DNA from: Hyphomicrobiales bacterium | GTDB lineage: Bacteria; Pseudomonadota; Alphaproteobacteria; Rhizobiales; Rhizobiaceae | Assembly (NCBI GenBank): GCA_002401155.1 | Contig: NVSG01000001.1 | Coordinates: forward strand, 769,707 to 833,706 | DNA length: 64,000 nt | Reading direction: 5' to 3' | In this document: one piece after another, positions 47,855 through 58,314 of the stretch | Layout: the number at the start of each line of letters is the position of its first letter | How positions within the stretch are numbered: position 1 is the stretch's first letter | Made by a program: the position numbers and the translations under genes | The notes under the pieces: generated by a model | Database searches by the model: none | What the model saw: only the letters and a program-made list of their open reading frames with translations | What the model was told of the DNA's origin: nothing

Positions 47855-48745
47855 ATGGATTGGGATAAGCTGCGTATTTTTCACGCTGTGGCGGAGGCTG
47901 GAAGTTTCACAAAGGCGGCTAACAAGCTTAATTTGAGCCAATCAGCGATTTCACGTCAAATCAGCGGTTTAGAGCAAAATCTGGGCTTGTCCCTGTTCAA
48001 CCGCCACGCCCGTGGTCTGGTGATGACAGAACAGGGTGAAACCCTTTACCACACCGCCCACGATGTATTGCTAAAACTTGATGCTGTTGAAACCCAGTTG
48101 ATGGATTCAAAGGAAAAACCAGAGGGCAAGCTCCGCGTTACCACTACGGTTGGCCTCGGCATTGGCTGGCTCACCCCCAGAATTCCGGAATTCCTTGATC
48201 TTTACCCCGATGTGAAGTTGCAATTACTGCTGGAAAACGAGGAGTTGGATCTAGCTACCCGTCAGGCCGATTGCGCCATCAGATTGCGCCAGCCAAAACA
48301 ACCGGATTTGATTCAGCGCCGCCTGTTCACAGTGCATTTCCACGTTTTCGCCTCCCCAAGCTACGTCAAACGATATGGTCAGCCGCACAATCTTGACGAT
48401 CTGGATAATCATCGCATTGCTACTTTCGGCCAAAACGCCCCGGCTTATCTTTCCGGCCTCAATTCCCTGATGACATCGGGAATGCCGCCGCACCAGTCGC
48501 GCGTCCCAAGCTTTGAAGCCAATAACATTCAGGCCCTGCGCAAAGTGGTGGAATCCGGCATGGCGATTGCGCTCCTGCCCGACTACATCGTTGATGAGCA
48601 GCACAAACTCATCCACATCATGCCTGATTTTGAAACCCCGACTTTCGACACCTACTTTTGCTACACCGAGGAACTACGCGGCTCCGCAAAGCTTAAAGCA
48701 TTCCGCGACTTCCTGATTGGCAAGGCCCGCCAATGGAAATACTAA
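47855..48745 (+). CDS. vtlR: LysR family regulator, VtlR/LsrB type
   Basis: A 296-residue LysR protein. It starts MDWDKLRIFHAVAEAGSFT and continues LNLSQSAISRQISGLEQNLG and RVTTTVGLGIGWLTPRIPEF, a pattern I know from VtlR of Brucella/Agrobacterium and LsrB of Sinorhizobium. Those genes also lie directly after trxB, and VtlR activates an AbcR small RNA. A candidate AbcR-like RNA is found 1.1 kb downstream here. The start follows GGGGAA. LsrB is linked to redox and LPS control, which suits the trxB/lpcC neighbourhood. Confidence 0.82.
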   Translation: MDWDKLRIFHAVAEAGSFTKAANKLNLSQSAISRQISGLEQNLGLSLFNRHARGLVMTEQGETLYHTAHDVLLKLDAVETQLMDSKEKPEGKLRVTTTVGLGIGWLTPRIPEFLDLYPDVKLQLLLENEELDLATRQADCAIRLRQPKQPDLIQRRLFTVHFHVFASPSYVKRYGQPHNLDDLDNHRIATFGQNAPAYLSGLNSLMTSGMPPHQSRVPSFEANNIQALRKVVESGMAIALLPDYIVDEQHKLIHIMPDFETPTFDTYFCYTEELRGSAKLKAFRDFLIGKARQWKY

Positions 48746-48748
48746 GCT

Positions 48749-49675
48749 TTGGATAATATCAGCTTTCAGGATGCCGACCATCTGCTTTCATGGTCCGGTA
48801 TCGCCGACGCATTAGAGGCCGGGCATAAGCTAAAGAAAGCCGATATTGGCGATCTTCTTTTGCAGAACTCCGGCAATAGCCTGCTCAATCGAGGTGCATG
48901 GATTGAAGGCCTAGGCATGTTGCTAAAATCCATGAGCATATTTCCGCAAAACATTGATTTACCAAGCGTTCAGGGCGCAGCTCTATTATTTGATGGGGAA
49001 ACTGGCACCGTGAATTCAGTGATCGATGGCATATTGGTGACCAAATGGAAAACCGCTGGTGACAGCGTGCTCGGAGCAAGGTTGCTTGCCGCGCCACAGC
49101 CAACCAATTTACTAGTAGTGGGAGCAGGCACAGTGGCAAAATCTCTGTTCCAAGCCTACCGAGAGGTCTTCCCGTCCCTGAAAAAATTCACCCTATGGAA
49201 CCGCACGAGACAAAGGGCTAAAAACCTAGTTGAGGAATTGAGCGCACTTGGTTTCACCATTGAAATTGTTACTGACTTAGAAGCTGCTGTGAAAGAAGCC
49301 AACATTATTTCATGCGCAACCATGGCCATCGAGCCTATTCTGAAAGGCGATTGGGTTTCTCCAGGAACCCACGTGGATTTAATCGGCGCTTTCAAGTCCG
49401 ATATGCGCGAAGCCGATGATGCCCTGCTGCAAAAATCGGAACTGTTCGTCGATTCTTTTGAAACCACCATCCATCACATCGGTGAATTGATGATACCGTT
49501 GCAAAGCGGCGCGATTAAATCCGATGATGTTCGGGGCGATCTATACGATCTGTGCAATCGCAAGATCAGCCGCTCCAATAAGAGCGCAATTACAATATTC
49601 AAAAATGGTGGCGGCGCGCATCTGGATTTGATGACTGCTGTATATATTCGCGAATCGCTTGCAAAGATAAAATGA
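48749..49675 (+). CDS. Ornithine cyclodeaminase/mu-crystallin family protein
   Basis: A 308-residue NAD(P)-binding protein. The Rossmann loop is NLLVVGAGTVAKSLFQAYRE, followed by KFTLWNRTRQRAKNLVEEL, and the C-terminal half has ATMAIEPILKGDWVSPGTHVDLIGAFKSDMRE as in the family. Members deaminate ornithine to proline or reduce cyclic imines; the substrate is not settled here. The start is a TTG 3 nt after the vtlR stop, in the same frame as that stop and with only a weak upstream GGAAA, so it is probably coupled to vtlR translation. Confidence 0.85.
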   Translation: MDNISFQDADHLLSWSGIADALEAGHKLKKADIGDLLLQNSGNSLLNRGAWIEGLGMLLKSMSIFPQNIDLPSVQGAALLFDGETGTVNSVIDGILVTKWKTAGDSVLGARLLAAPQPTNLLVVGAGTVAKSLFQAYREVFPSLKKFTLWNRTRQRAKNLVEELSALGFTIEIVTDLEAAVKEANIISCATMAIEPILKGDWVSPGTHVDLIGAFKSDMREADDALLQKSELFVDSFETTIHHIGELMIPLQSGAIKSDDVRGDLYDLCNRKISRSNKSAITIFKNGGGAHLDLMTAVYIRESLAKIK

Positions 49676-49850
49676 GTTTTTTACTTTTCCCAGCTTAATA
49701 AATACGATCTACAAAGCTTAGATCATACGAATAGATAAAATATCACCATGGAAAGCCACAATTCAGGCGAAAACCCGCCACATTATGACCAAATTGCATA
49801 GCAGCTCTGCGAATTTGTGCATTGTTCAACACGTTAACATATTCAATAAT

Positions 49851-49973
49851 CGACCCAGTTGTGCATCGCTTATCACTTCCTCCCGATAGCGATGCGTTTT
49901 CAACTGTTCCCCTCTTGGAGGCCTGTTTGCCTCCAAACTGATAAGCCGGGTCGAGTCTCCCGGCTTTTTTTTT
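49851..49973 (+). ncRNA. AbcR-like (alpha-r15) trans-acting small RNA
   Basis: A region of about 120 nt with three stem-loops and no ORF. Hairpin 1 (49856-49906) has nested stems CAGTTG/CAACTG and GCATCGCT/AGCGATGC and presents a 17-nt loop containing ACTTCCTCCC, an anti-Shine-Dalgarno sequence. Hairpin 2 (49915-49936) is TTGGAGGC/GCCTCCAA with a 6-nt loop. Hairpin 3 is the terminator. A TTGTGC-N18-CATATT promoter-like pair lies at 49815-49844, giving a start near 49851. The position after trxB-vtlR and the loop sequence match Hfq-dependent AbcR RNAs, which repress ABC-transporter mRNAs. Only one copy is seen, although AbcR genes are often doubled. Confidence 0.72.
49943..49973 (+). terminator. 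Rho-independent terminator of the small RNA
   Basis: AAGCCGGG (49943-49950) and CCCGGCTT (49959-49966) pair around TCGAGTCT and run into nine T (49965-49973). It is the strongest terminator in the window, and no coding gene ends nearby on this strand, so it ends an RNA gene. Confidence 0.92.
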
Positions 49974-50127
49974 GGAATTTTTTCTCGCGATCTTTCTAGA
50001 GCTTTTCTGTTCTCACAGGAAAGCGAAGCGGCGAAGAGCCGCCCGGCGCTAGCCGCGCTGCGCATGCGCAGGCCCGAACGTCATGTCGAAGACATGCCAA
50101 CAAGAATGTTGAGGATATGCCGTGAGC
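49974..50127. other. G+C-rich gap with short palindromes
   Basis: Between the small RNA and the msrP stop there are a 14-bp palindrome CTGCGCATGCGCAG (50058-50071) and a CATGTC-GAA-GACATG dyad shortly after. They may form 3' structures for the msrP message. I see no gene here. Confidence 0.4.
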
Positions 50128-51135
50128 CTAACGAAAGAGCTGCTCGCCTTTAATGCCCTCATAGAGCGACGCAACCTGCTCACCATAACCATTGAACAAT
50201 AAAGTCGGTACACGCTCGCCTGTATGCAATATGCGTTCATCCGCCTGAGACCAACGCGGATGGGGAACCTCCGGGTTCACATTAGCCCAAAACCCATATT
50301 CCTTGGCATTAAGCGATTCCCAAAAGCTTTTCGGGCGCGTATCGGTAAAACTGATTTTCACAATGGATTTGATGGATTTAAATCCAAATTTCCAAGGTAG
50401 AGCCAATCGCAAAGGCGAACCAAATTGTTTCGCCAGCGGTTTGCCATAGGCCCCCGTCACCATGAAGGCCAGATCATTGGTCGCCTCTTCAATCGTCACC
50501 GCTTCCACATAGGGCCACGGATACCACGTCTGTTTTTGGCCGGTAGCAACATCAGGATCTAAAAATGTCTCAAAGCGCAGAAATTTTGCACCCGAGGTGG
50601 GCTTGGCAAGCTTCACCAGCTCGCTCAGTGCAAACCCGGACCACGGAATGGTCATCGACCACGCTTCCACGCAGCGGTGGCGATAGAGACGCTCTTCAAG
50701 CGGCATTTTAGCCAGCAGATCATCAATCCCGATGGTCATTGGTTTTTCCACCAACCCATCGATCGCAATTTCCCAAGGTCTGATTTTCAGGCTCTGCGCC
50801 GCAGCGGAGATTTGCTTATGAGAACCAAATTCATAGAAATTATTATATTCGGAGTTCACCTTCTCAGGCGTGATATCGCGCGACAACTTGAATGCCTCAT
50901 TGCGCTTGACCGGATAAAGACCAGCACTAGGGTCTTCGGCTGCATAAGCCTGCCCCGCATCAAACAACGTACCGCCAATACCAGCGACAAGCCCGGCACC
51001 CATCCCAAGGCCTTTTAACAGCTCGCGACGATTGAGAAACGCAGCTTCCGGCGTCGCATCGTGCTCAGGCAGCGCCCAGCTAGGTCGATTGGCGCGATAA
51101 GCACTCAGATTTATATATTTTCCGGATTTATGCAT
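50128..51135 (-). CDS. msrP: Protein-methionine-sulfoxide reductase catalytic subunit MsrP
   Basis: A 335-residue molybdopterin oxidoreductase that repairs oxidised methionine in periplasmic proteins. A Tat signal is present (LNRRELLKGLGMGAG, about residues 35-49), and the molybdenum-ligand cysteine is in LYRHRCVEAWSM. Other landmarks are NNFYEFGSHKQI and ATGQKQTWYPWPYVE. The start is the ATG at 51135 after CGGAGCG. The haem-b membrane partner MsrQ, usually adjacent, is not in the window. Confidence 0.92.
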   Translation of the reverse strand: MHKSGKYINLSAYRANRPSWALPEHDATPEAAFLNRRELLKGLGMGAGLVAGIGGTLFDAGQAYAAEDPSAGLYPVKRNEAFKLSRDITPEKVNSEYNNFYEFGSHKQISAAAQSLKIRPWEIAIDGLVEKPMTIGIDDLLAKMPLEERLYRHRCVEAWSMTIPWSGFALSELVKLAKPTSGAKFLRFETFLDPDVATGQKQTWYPWPYVEAVTIEEATNDLAFMVTGAYGKPLAKQFGSPLRLALPWKFGFKSIKSIVKISFTDTRPKSFWESLNAKEYGFWANVNPEVPHPRWSQADERILHTGERVPTLLFNGYGEQVASLYEGIKGEQLFR

Positions 51136-51250
51136 TGTGATGGCGCTCCGTTGACATTTGGGTATGGAAGAATTCTTCCAAGACCAGACCATCTACGGGG
51201 AGAAAACGAAGATATTCAACAAATATCTTCTCACAATTGCGTCAAAAGCC

Positions 51251-52159
51251 TTATTTTACTTTGATCACTGCGCCTTCAGCAGCCAGCTCATCTTTGGATG
51301 CACAGAGCAACCACATGCGCGCACGCCACCATGTTTTAGGCTTGGCATTTGGCAATACGCCACACTGGGTATCATCAGCAATACCGCGTGGAATTCTGAT
51401 CTTAACGGAAGATTGTCTGTCACGCTCGATCAGGGAAGCATCTGAACCACTGCCAAATGCAAAGCGAAGCCCGATATGAGCTGCGGTATAATCATCTTCG
51501 CCAACTTCAGCATCACCATAAAGGCTCCAACCGGTATAATTCGGGCTGGCCACTTCAAAATTCACATTGGCAACATTGCCACGCGAGGTGCCACGATGGC
51601 CAATTGAGCCACGGAAATTGTCGGTGAAGTAATAGGAGAAATCGATCTCGTCAAAAGCCTTCGTATAAACGTGCTGACCAAAACGAGCGCCCGCAAGAAA
51701 GTCCAGCGTATAACGACCATTATAGATCGAACCTTCAAAGCCAACGCGCCCAGAATGCTCCGGATTGATATAGCCGTAATCACCGTAAATTCCGAACATC
51801 CCTACGCTTGGGTCACGCCAGAAAATGTGCAATCCACCAGCAGCACTGGTGTAATCGTCCCGATATTGACCAATCGCCAAATCCACCTGCGTACCAAAAG
51901 CAGACCAAAGCGGTGTGGTGAAAGAGCCAACGAGCATATGATTCGAATTACCGCCAACAAAACCAGCCTGTGCAGAAGCGGTAAAATTAATACCTGAAAC
52001 AGCATCGGTTTGTTGGGCAATGGGCGTAGAATCGAGGATTTGCTGGGCAGATACACCAAAGGTGCTCACCAAAAGCGCACTCGCCAAGGTCAACCCTGTA
52101 AAAACTGATCTGCAAAAATTCAAACCCACTACTCCCATCACGCAATAAGCCCGCTTCAT
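51251..52159 (-). CDS. Exported protein, probable outer-membrane beta-barrel
   Basis: A 302-residue protein with a signal peptide (about residues 1-38, ending GVSAQQ). The mature part is rich in alternating strands with aromatic ends (GMFGIYGDYGYIN, YTLDFLAGARFGQHVYT, TGWSLYGDAEVGEDDYTAA, HIGLRFAFG), as in small outer-membrane barrels. A C-terminal extension has a CGVLPNAKPKTWWRARMWLLC segment with two cysteines (here given only as C-G-V-L-P to W-L-L-C). Family not recognised; the barrel is inferred. An ATG at 52138 is an alternative start. Confidence 0.6.
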   Translation of the reverse strand: MKRAYCVMGVVGLNFCRSVFTGLTLASALLVSTFGVSAQQILDSTPIAQQTDAVSGINFTASAQAGFVGGNSNHMLVGSFTTPLWSAFGTQVDLAIGQYRDDYTSAAGGLHIFWRDPSVGMFGIYGDYGYINPEHSGRVGFEGSIYNGRYTLDFLAGARFGQHVYTKAFDEIDFSYYFTDNFRGSIGHRGTSRGNVANVNFEVASPNYTGWSLYGDAEVGEDDYTAAHIGLRFAFGSGSDASLIERDRQSSVKIRIPRGIADDTQCGVLPNAKPKTWWRARMWLLCASKDELAAEGAVIKVK

Positions 52160-52266
52160 AGCCTATTTTAAACGGTGTGAAAACCGCTCAACCAAGCAAT
52201 CTCACACCATTTATCCGCTTTTGTCCCAATAGCGATATTTATAACACAGCTTATCTGAACAAAACC

Positions 52267-53535
<1,269 letters not shown>

Positions 53536-53634
53536 CTAGGAGTGCTCAGGCCCAACAACCTCATCATCAAATTTCTATGCCCATTTTTGACCTTTGGCAA
53601 GTCGCTTTAACGACGCAATAGTCACGTCCACGCG

Positions 53635-55056
53635 CTATTCGCTTTTTGCAGCTTCCGGGCGCTTGGTTGGCAAATAAGGCCGCGCTCCCCCTGCCCCGAT
53701 ACTGACCTGCTCCAGACCATCAATGGGTTCCAGAACCGGCTTTGCCATAGGGCGCGGAATGCAACTTAAAATCTGCGCGACAACAGCCGATCTCTTCTTT
53801 TTCTTCCGGCTCTTTTTACGACGTTTTTTCTTCCCGGAGATTTTCTTGATTTTGATCTTCGGCAGCTCGGTTTCAGCCAATTGCGCCGGCGTTTTCATAT
53901 CGCATTCGCTAAGCGGCTTCCGGTTCGGCGTGGCAATCGCATCTTTCGGCGTACCACCCGTGGATGAAACCCGGATACCATGCGGATTAGGGCCCGTGGC
54001 CCTGCCAAGTCTGATTTTGAGATATTCGCCGATATTAAACGGCTTGCTCAAATATTTCTTTTCACGCTCCTTGAGACTGAGAGTGTGGACCTTTTTCTTT
54101 TTAGTCTTTTTGTCTTTTTTTGCCGCCTCGCGCTGCGCCTTAGACCTCTTTTTGCCTCGGCAAACATCTTCGGTGATATCGGCGGGAACGAGATTGATAC
54201 CAAGTTCCGCCGGGAGGTTTTCCAGATTATAAAGCACGAAGCCAGCCGGTTTTTCATAAGCTTCCGTGAGCAACTGCGCCGCCAACGCATTACGCGCACG
54301 CCCCGTACGTGCGCCCATTACAATGGCAATCAACCGTCTGGTTTTTTGCTTAACCTTCCGCTCATTGGTCACAACCACATTATAGCCCGAGGCACAAACA
54401 AACCCGGTCTTCATCCCCGTCGTCCCTTTGAAGCGGGTCAGTAGACGATTATAATTACGCAAACGACGCCTACCGGATTTCAATCCGGGAATTTTAAAAT
54501 AATGCGCGTGTTGCGGGAAATCCTTCTGGATTGCCAACGTCAGGCGAGCCATATCAACCGCACTGGTATATTGAGTATCGTCCGGCAAGCCATTTGGATT
54601 GGCAAAATTTGTATTGGTCATGCCCAAGCGCCTGGCATGAGAGTTCATCAGAGCAACGAATTTCTCTTCACTGCCGCCAACAGCCTCCCCCAATGCCATA
54701 GCCACATCATTGGCCGATTTCACAAGGATAATTTTGATCGCCTGATCGATGGTAAATACGGTTCCCGGCGGATAGCCCATTTTTGAAGGCGGTTCGATTA
54801 TGGCGCGAGCAGTCATCGTCACGGGCGATTTAAAAGAGAGATGCTGCAATCTGATCGCAGAAAATGTCACATAAGCCGTCATCATCTTGGTGAGCGAAGC
54901 TGGCGCCCAACGCCGATGAGCATCCTCATGAGAGATCACAAGCTTGGTATCTGCATCAATAACCAGATACGGACCAGCGATAGATGCAGGCATGCCCGCA
55001 ACCATCAAAACTGCCAAAAGTATCAAAACCCGAACACGATTAAACATTTCAAGCAT
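53635..55056 (-). CDS. D-alanyl-D-alanine carboxypeptidase (penicillin-binding, DacA-like)
   Basis: About 473 residues. After a signal peptide (MFNRVRVLILLAVLMVAG) come the serine-peptidase motifs ASLTKMM (S-x-x-K), KSANDVA (S-x-N) and MKTGFVCASGYN (K-T-G) in order. It trims the peptide side chains of peptidoglycan in the periplasm. Unusual is a C-terminal half of about 200 residues with two Lys/Arg blocks (KKDKKTKKKK and GKKKRRKKSRKKKKR) instead of the usual beta-sandwich. Starts at 55074, 55056 and 55047 are all possible; the last gives the cleanest signal peptide. Confidence 0.88.
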   Translation of the reverse strand: MLEMFNRVRVLILLAVLMVAGMPASIAGPYLVIDADTKLVISHEDAHRRWAPASLTKMMTAYVTFSAIRLQHLSFKSPVTMTARAIIEPPSKMGYPPGTVFTIDQAIKIILVKSANDVAMALGEAVGGSEEKFVALMNSHARRLGMTNTNFANPNGLPDDTQYTSAVDMARLTLAIQKDFPQHAHYFKIPGLKSGRRRLRNYNRLLTRFKGTTGMKTGFVCASGYNVVVTNERKVKQKTRRLIAIVMGARTGRARNALAAQLLTEAYEKPAGFVLYNLENLPAELGINLVPADITEDVCRGKKRSKAQREAAKKDKKTKKKKVHTLSLKEREKKYLSKPFNIGEYLKIRLGRATGPNPHGIRVSSTGGTPKDAIATPNRKPLSECDMKTPAQLAETELPKIKIKKISGKKKRRKKSRKKKKRSAVVAQILSCIPRPMAKPVLEPIDGLEQVSIGAGGARPYLPTKRPEAAKSE

Positions 55057-55303
55057 AAATCCAGCGCACCACATGCGTATCTATTCCCCCAGAATGGCAC
55101 CCCTGCTCACTCCCTCTTTGTCAGAGTTTCTAGCAAACAACAATGAAAATATAACGACAGATTTCAGTCATATATGAGACGCCTTGCCTAAATATGACCA
55201 CATAAACTGTCCGAGCTTGCCTTATTTCCCACCAATCATCGCCCAAAAGCTCTGTTTTTTTAAAACCATGAAATTTAGAACGACCAGAAATGACAAGGAC
55301 AAA

Positions 55304-57697
55304 ATGATGCATAATCTTGGGACAAAGCATGCGTTTTATAAAACCCACGCAAAAAACCGCACGCTCTGGAAAAGATTCGCAATTGTTGCGACAATTATTG
55401 TGTCCAGCTTTGCTACTGTTCAGATGGTGCATGCAGCTCAATCACCGCAAACCACAGGACAAGCAATCGAGTTAGCCTCCGCAACTCTTGTTCGCCCTAA
55501 CGACATCAATTCCGGCGCATTGTTATTCCCGTCAAAACGCGAAGGCTATTACGTAGAAGCACCGCGTCTGGCGACCAGCGTCAAAATCGATATTTCTGGC
55601 CCCATCGCCCGTGCTGTCGTCACCCAGCGTTTCGTAAACCCCTCGAAAAGCTGGGTTGAAGGCATTTATGTCTTTCCACTTCCTGACGACAGCGCGGTCG
55701 ATACATTGAAAATGAAAATCGGTGACCGTGTCATCGAAGGCCTGATCAAACCCAAAGCCGAGGCCCGCGAAATCTACGAACAAGCCAAACGCGAAGGCAA
55801 AAAGGCTTCTCTGCTGGAGCAGCAAAGACCCAATATGTTCACCAATGCGGTCGCCAATATCGGCCCCGGCGAAACCATCGTCATTCAAATTGAATACCAA
55901 CAGAGCGTGAAACAGGATGCAGGCACATTCTCCCTGCGTTTCCCGATGGTTGTCGCCCCCCGTTATAATCCAAAACCTATCGTTCAAACCGTTGATTTCA
56001 AGCCTGGACAATCCGGTTGGGGCGCCGTTGATCCGGTTCCAGACCGCGATAAAATTACGCCGCCTATCCTCGATCCACGCACCAACGCAAAGATCAATCC
56101 GGTTAAACTCAGCGTGCATCTTGCCGCTGGTTTTCCCCTCGATACAATGGTCAGCCACTTCCACAAGATAGACGTGAAGAGCACGGATGAAACCACCCGC
56201 ACCCTTACGCTTGCAAACGGTGAAGTGCCTGCCGATAAAGATTTCGAATTGTCATGGACAGCCAAAGGCACCGCGCCTTCAGCCGCCCTGTTTCAGGAAG
56301 AAATCAATGGCGAGAGCTTCATCATGGCGATGATTACCCCGCCAAAACTAACCTCAGAGCAACTTGCCCAGATCAAAAAGAAAGATCGCGAGATCATCTT
56401 CGTTATCGACAATTCAGGCTCCATGAGTGGCCAATCGATCAAACAGGCACGCCTCAGTCTAGAAACAGCGCTGAAACGTCTTAACCCAAGAGATAAATTC
56501 AATATCGTGCGCTTTAACAATACCCATGAGATGGTATTTCCAACCGCAGTTCCTGCCGACAAGGAAAATCTCGACATTGCCCTGCGCTTTGTAAAAAACC
56601 TGCAAGCAGAAGGCGGCACCGAAATGCTCGGCGCGCTTCGCTCAGCCCTAAAAGACAGCATTCCTCGCGGCCAAAGCGGTAAAGAACTGGTCCGCCAAGT
56701 GGTGTTCATCACCGATGGCGCCATTGGCAATGAGCAACAATTATTCAAGGAAATCGCATCAAACCTTGGCCGTTCGCGCATCTTCACCATCGGCATTGGA
56801 TCTGCGCCAAACTCGTTTTTCATGAACCGCGCCGCCCTGATTGGTCGCGGCACATCCACCCATATCGGCGATATATCTCAGGTCGCAAAGAATATGGATG
56901 CTTTGTTCAAAAAACTAGAAAACCCGGTCCTCACCGGGCTTAGGGCGGTGGTATCAGGCGGGATAATGTCTGAAGTAACCCCTGATCCACTGCCTGATCT
57001 ATATCTTGGCGAACCAATTATTCTCTCCGCCAAACTTGCAAAAATCTCCGGCAAGCTCACCCTCGAAGGTGAGTTCGCAGGAACCCCGTGGAGCGTAAAT
57101 CTCGATCTGACGAAAGCAACAAAGGGCAGCGGCCTTGGAAAATTCTGGGCCCGCCGCAAGATCGCCTCGCTGGAAGCCTCGCGCTCCCGTGGTAAAGGTC
57201 CAGCAATTGACACCATGATCGAAAAAACGGCCCTCGACCATCATTTGGTCAGCCGTCTTACTTCCCTTGTAGCTGTAGACGTCACCAAATCCCGCCCTGA
57301 TGGCGAACCGTTAAACACCAAAGACATGCCAGTAAATCTCCCCGATGGTTGGGAATTCGACCAAGTATTTGGTGACGAAGCCAAAATCGTTCCTTCCTCA
57401 GCACCCGTTATAAGCCCGCGCAATATGGCCCGCAGCTTTGGAACGAAAATGGCATTTCTCATCGCCCCTGCAGCTTCGCCGGAAAAGGCGGCAAACATCG
57501 CCTCCGGCCATAGCCGTACGCGCGCGGTAATCCTGCCCAAGACAGCAACGCCTGCCGATAAGAACATCATCCTCGGCATCTTATTGCTGATACTCAGTGG
57601 CATGATCTGGGTAACCTCAAAAATGTGGCGTGGCACGGGCAATAGCGTCCTTGCAAACGCAAAGAGAAAATCCAGCAATTTCAACTTATTACCGTGA
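55304..57697 (+). CDS. Marine proteobacterial sortase target protein (VIT and vWA domains)
   Basis: About 797 residues from the ATG at 55304, which follows AAGGAC; starts further upstream (55184, 55268) lack a good site. It has a signal peptide, a VIT domain in the first third (PSKSWVEGIYVFPLPDDSAVD, VEGLIKPKAEAREIYEQAK in the family pattern), then a von Willebrand A domain with the metal site FVIDNSGSMSGQS and a D-G-A-I-G stretch. The C terminus has a sorting signal: LPKTATP, a hydrophobic helix (ILGILLLILSGMIWV) and a basic tail. It should be cut between T and A and fixed to the envelope by the sortase encoded 7 bp downstream. Confidence 0.9.
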   Translation: MMHNLGTKHAFYKTHAKNRTLWKRFAIVATIIVSSFATVQMVHAAQSPQTTGQAIELASATLVRPNDINSGALLFPSKREGYYVEAPRLATSVKIDISGPIARAVVTQRFVNPSKSWVEGIYVFPLPDDSAVDTLKMKIGDRVIEGLIKPKAEAREIYEQAKREGKKASLLEQQRPNMFTNAVANIGPGETIVIQIEYQQSVKQDAGTFSLRFPMVVAPRYNPKPIVQTVDFKPGQSGWGAVDPVPDRDKITPPILDPRTNAKINPVKLSVHLAAGFPLDTMVSHFHKIDVKSTDETTRTLTLANGEVPADKDFELSWTAKGTAPSAALFQEEINGESFIMAMITPPKLTSEQLAQIKKKDREIIFVIDNSGSMSGQSIKQARLSLETALKRLNPRDKFNIVRFNNTHEMVFPTAVPADKENLDIALRFVKNLQAEGGTEMLGALRSALKDSIPRGQSGKELVRQVVFITDGAIGNEQQLFKEIASNLGRSRIFTIGIGSAPNSFFMNRAALIGRGTSTHIGDISQVAKNMDALFKKLENPVLTGLRAVVSGGIMSEVTPDPLPDLYLGEPIILSAKLAKISGKLTLEGEFAGTPWSVNLDLTKATKGSGLGKFWARRKIASLEASRSRGKGPAIDTMIEKTALDHHLVSRLTSLVAVDVTKSRPDGEPLNTKDMPVNLPDGWEFDQVFGDEAKIVPSSAPVISPRNMARSFGTKMAFLIAPAASPEKAANIASGHSRTRAVILPKTATPADKNIILGILLLILSGMIWVTSKMWRGTGNSVLANAKRKSSNFNLLP

Positions 57698-57704
57698 GTT
57701 CATA

Positions 57705-58295
57705 ATGAAACAGAAACAAGAAACCCCGCTCACAATTTTGATGGGTCTGGTAGTGATAATGATGACAGTCCTTGGGCTGTCATTCGTCGTCAGCGGCGTA
57801 TGGATCAAGGCCAAGGCGGAGCTGGCGCAAGTGTTACTGGACCGCTCTTTCGAGCAAACAATCGCCGAGGGAAAACCGGTAAAACCATGGAGCTGGGCAG
57901 ATATGGCTCCCCTCGCCCGCATCACCGCCAAGAGGCTGGACCAAAGCAACATCGTTCTATCCAGCGCCAGCGGCCAGTCACTGGCCTTCGGCCCCGGTCA
58001 CATGAGCAACACACCCTTGCCCGGCGAACAGGGCACAGCCGTGTTAGCTGCCCACCGCGACACCCATTTTGCATGGATAAAACATCTGCGCCCGGGCGAT
58101 AACATCGAGATCACTGGTAGCACAGGAGAAATCAAAAACTTCACCATGCGCCGAGCATGGATTGCCCCCTACGATCAGTCGGGCATCAACGCGGACAGCA
58201 ATGAACATCTGCTGGCACTCACCACCTGCTACCCGTTCGATTCAAACGAACAGGGCGAAGAACGCTATATTGTTGAGTCGGTGCTGCGGGAATAG
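57705..58295 (+). CDS. Class GN (marine proteobacterial) sortase
   Basis: A 196-residue transpeptidase with one N-terminal membrane helix (MGLVVIMMTVLGLSFVVSG). The catalytic residues are present: His in VLAAHRDTHFAW, Cys in LALTTCYPFDS and Arg in EERYIVE. GPGHMSNTPLPGEQG is typical of the class. The ATG at 57705 is 7 bp after the target gene stop, so both are one operon. It cleaves the LPKTA-type signal of the vWA protein. Gram-negative sortases of this kind usually serve a single adjacent substrate, as here. Confidence 0.92.
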   Translation: MKQKQETPLTILMGLVVIMMTVLGLSFVVSGVWIKAKAELAQVLLDRSFEQTIAEGKPVKPWSWADMAPLARITAKRLDQSNIVLSSASGQSLAFGPGHMSNTPLPGEQGTAVLAAHRDTHFAWIKHLRPGDNIEITGSTGEIKNFTMRRAWIAPYDQSGINADSNEHLLALTTCYPFDSNEQGEERYIVESVLRE

Positions 58296-58314
58296 AACTG
58301 CTGCCAGATCATGT

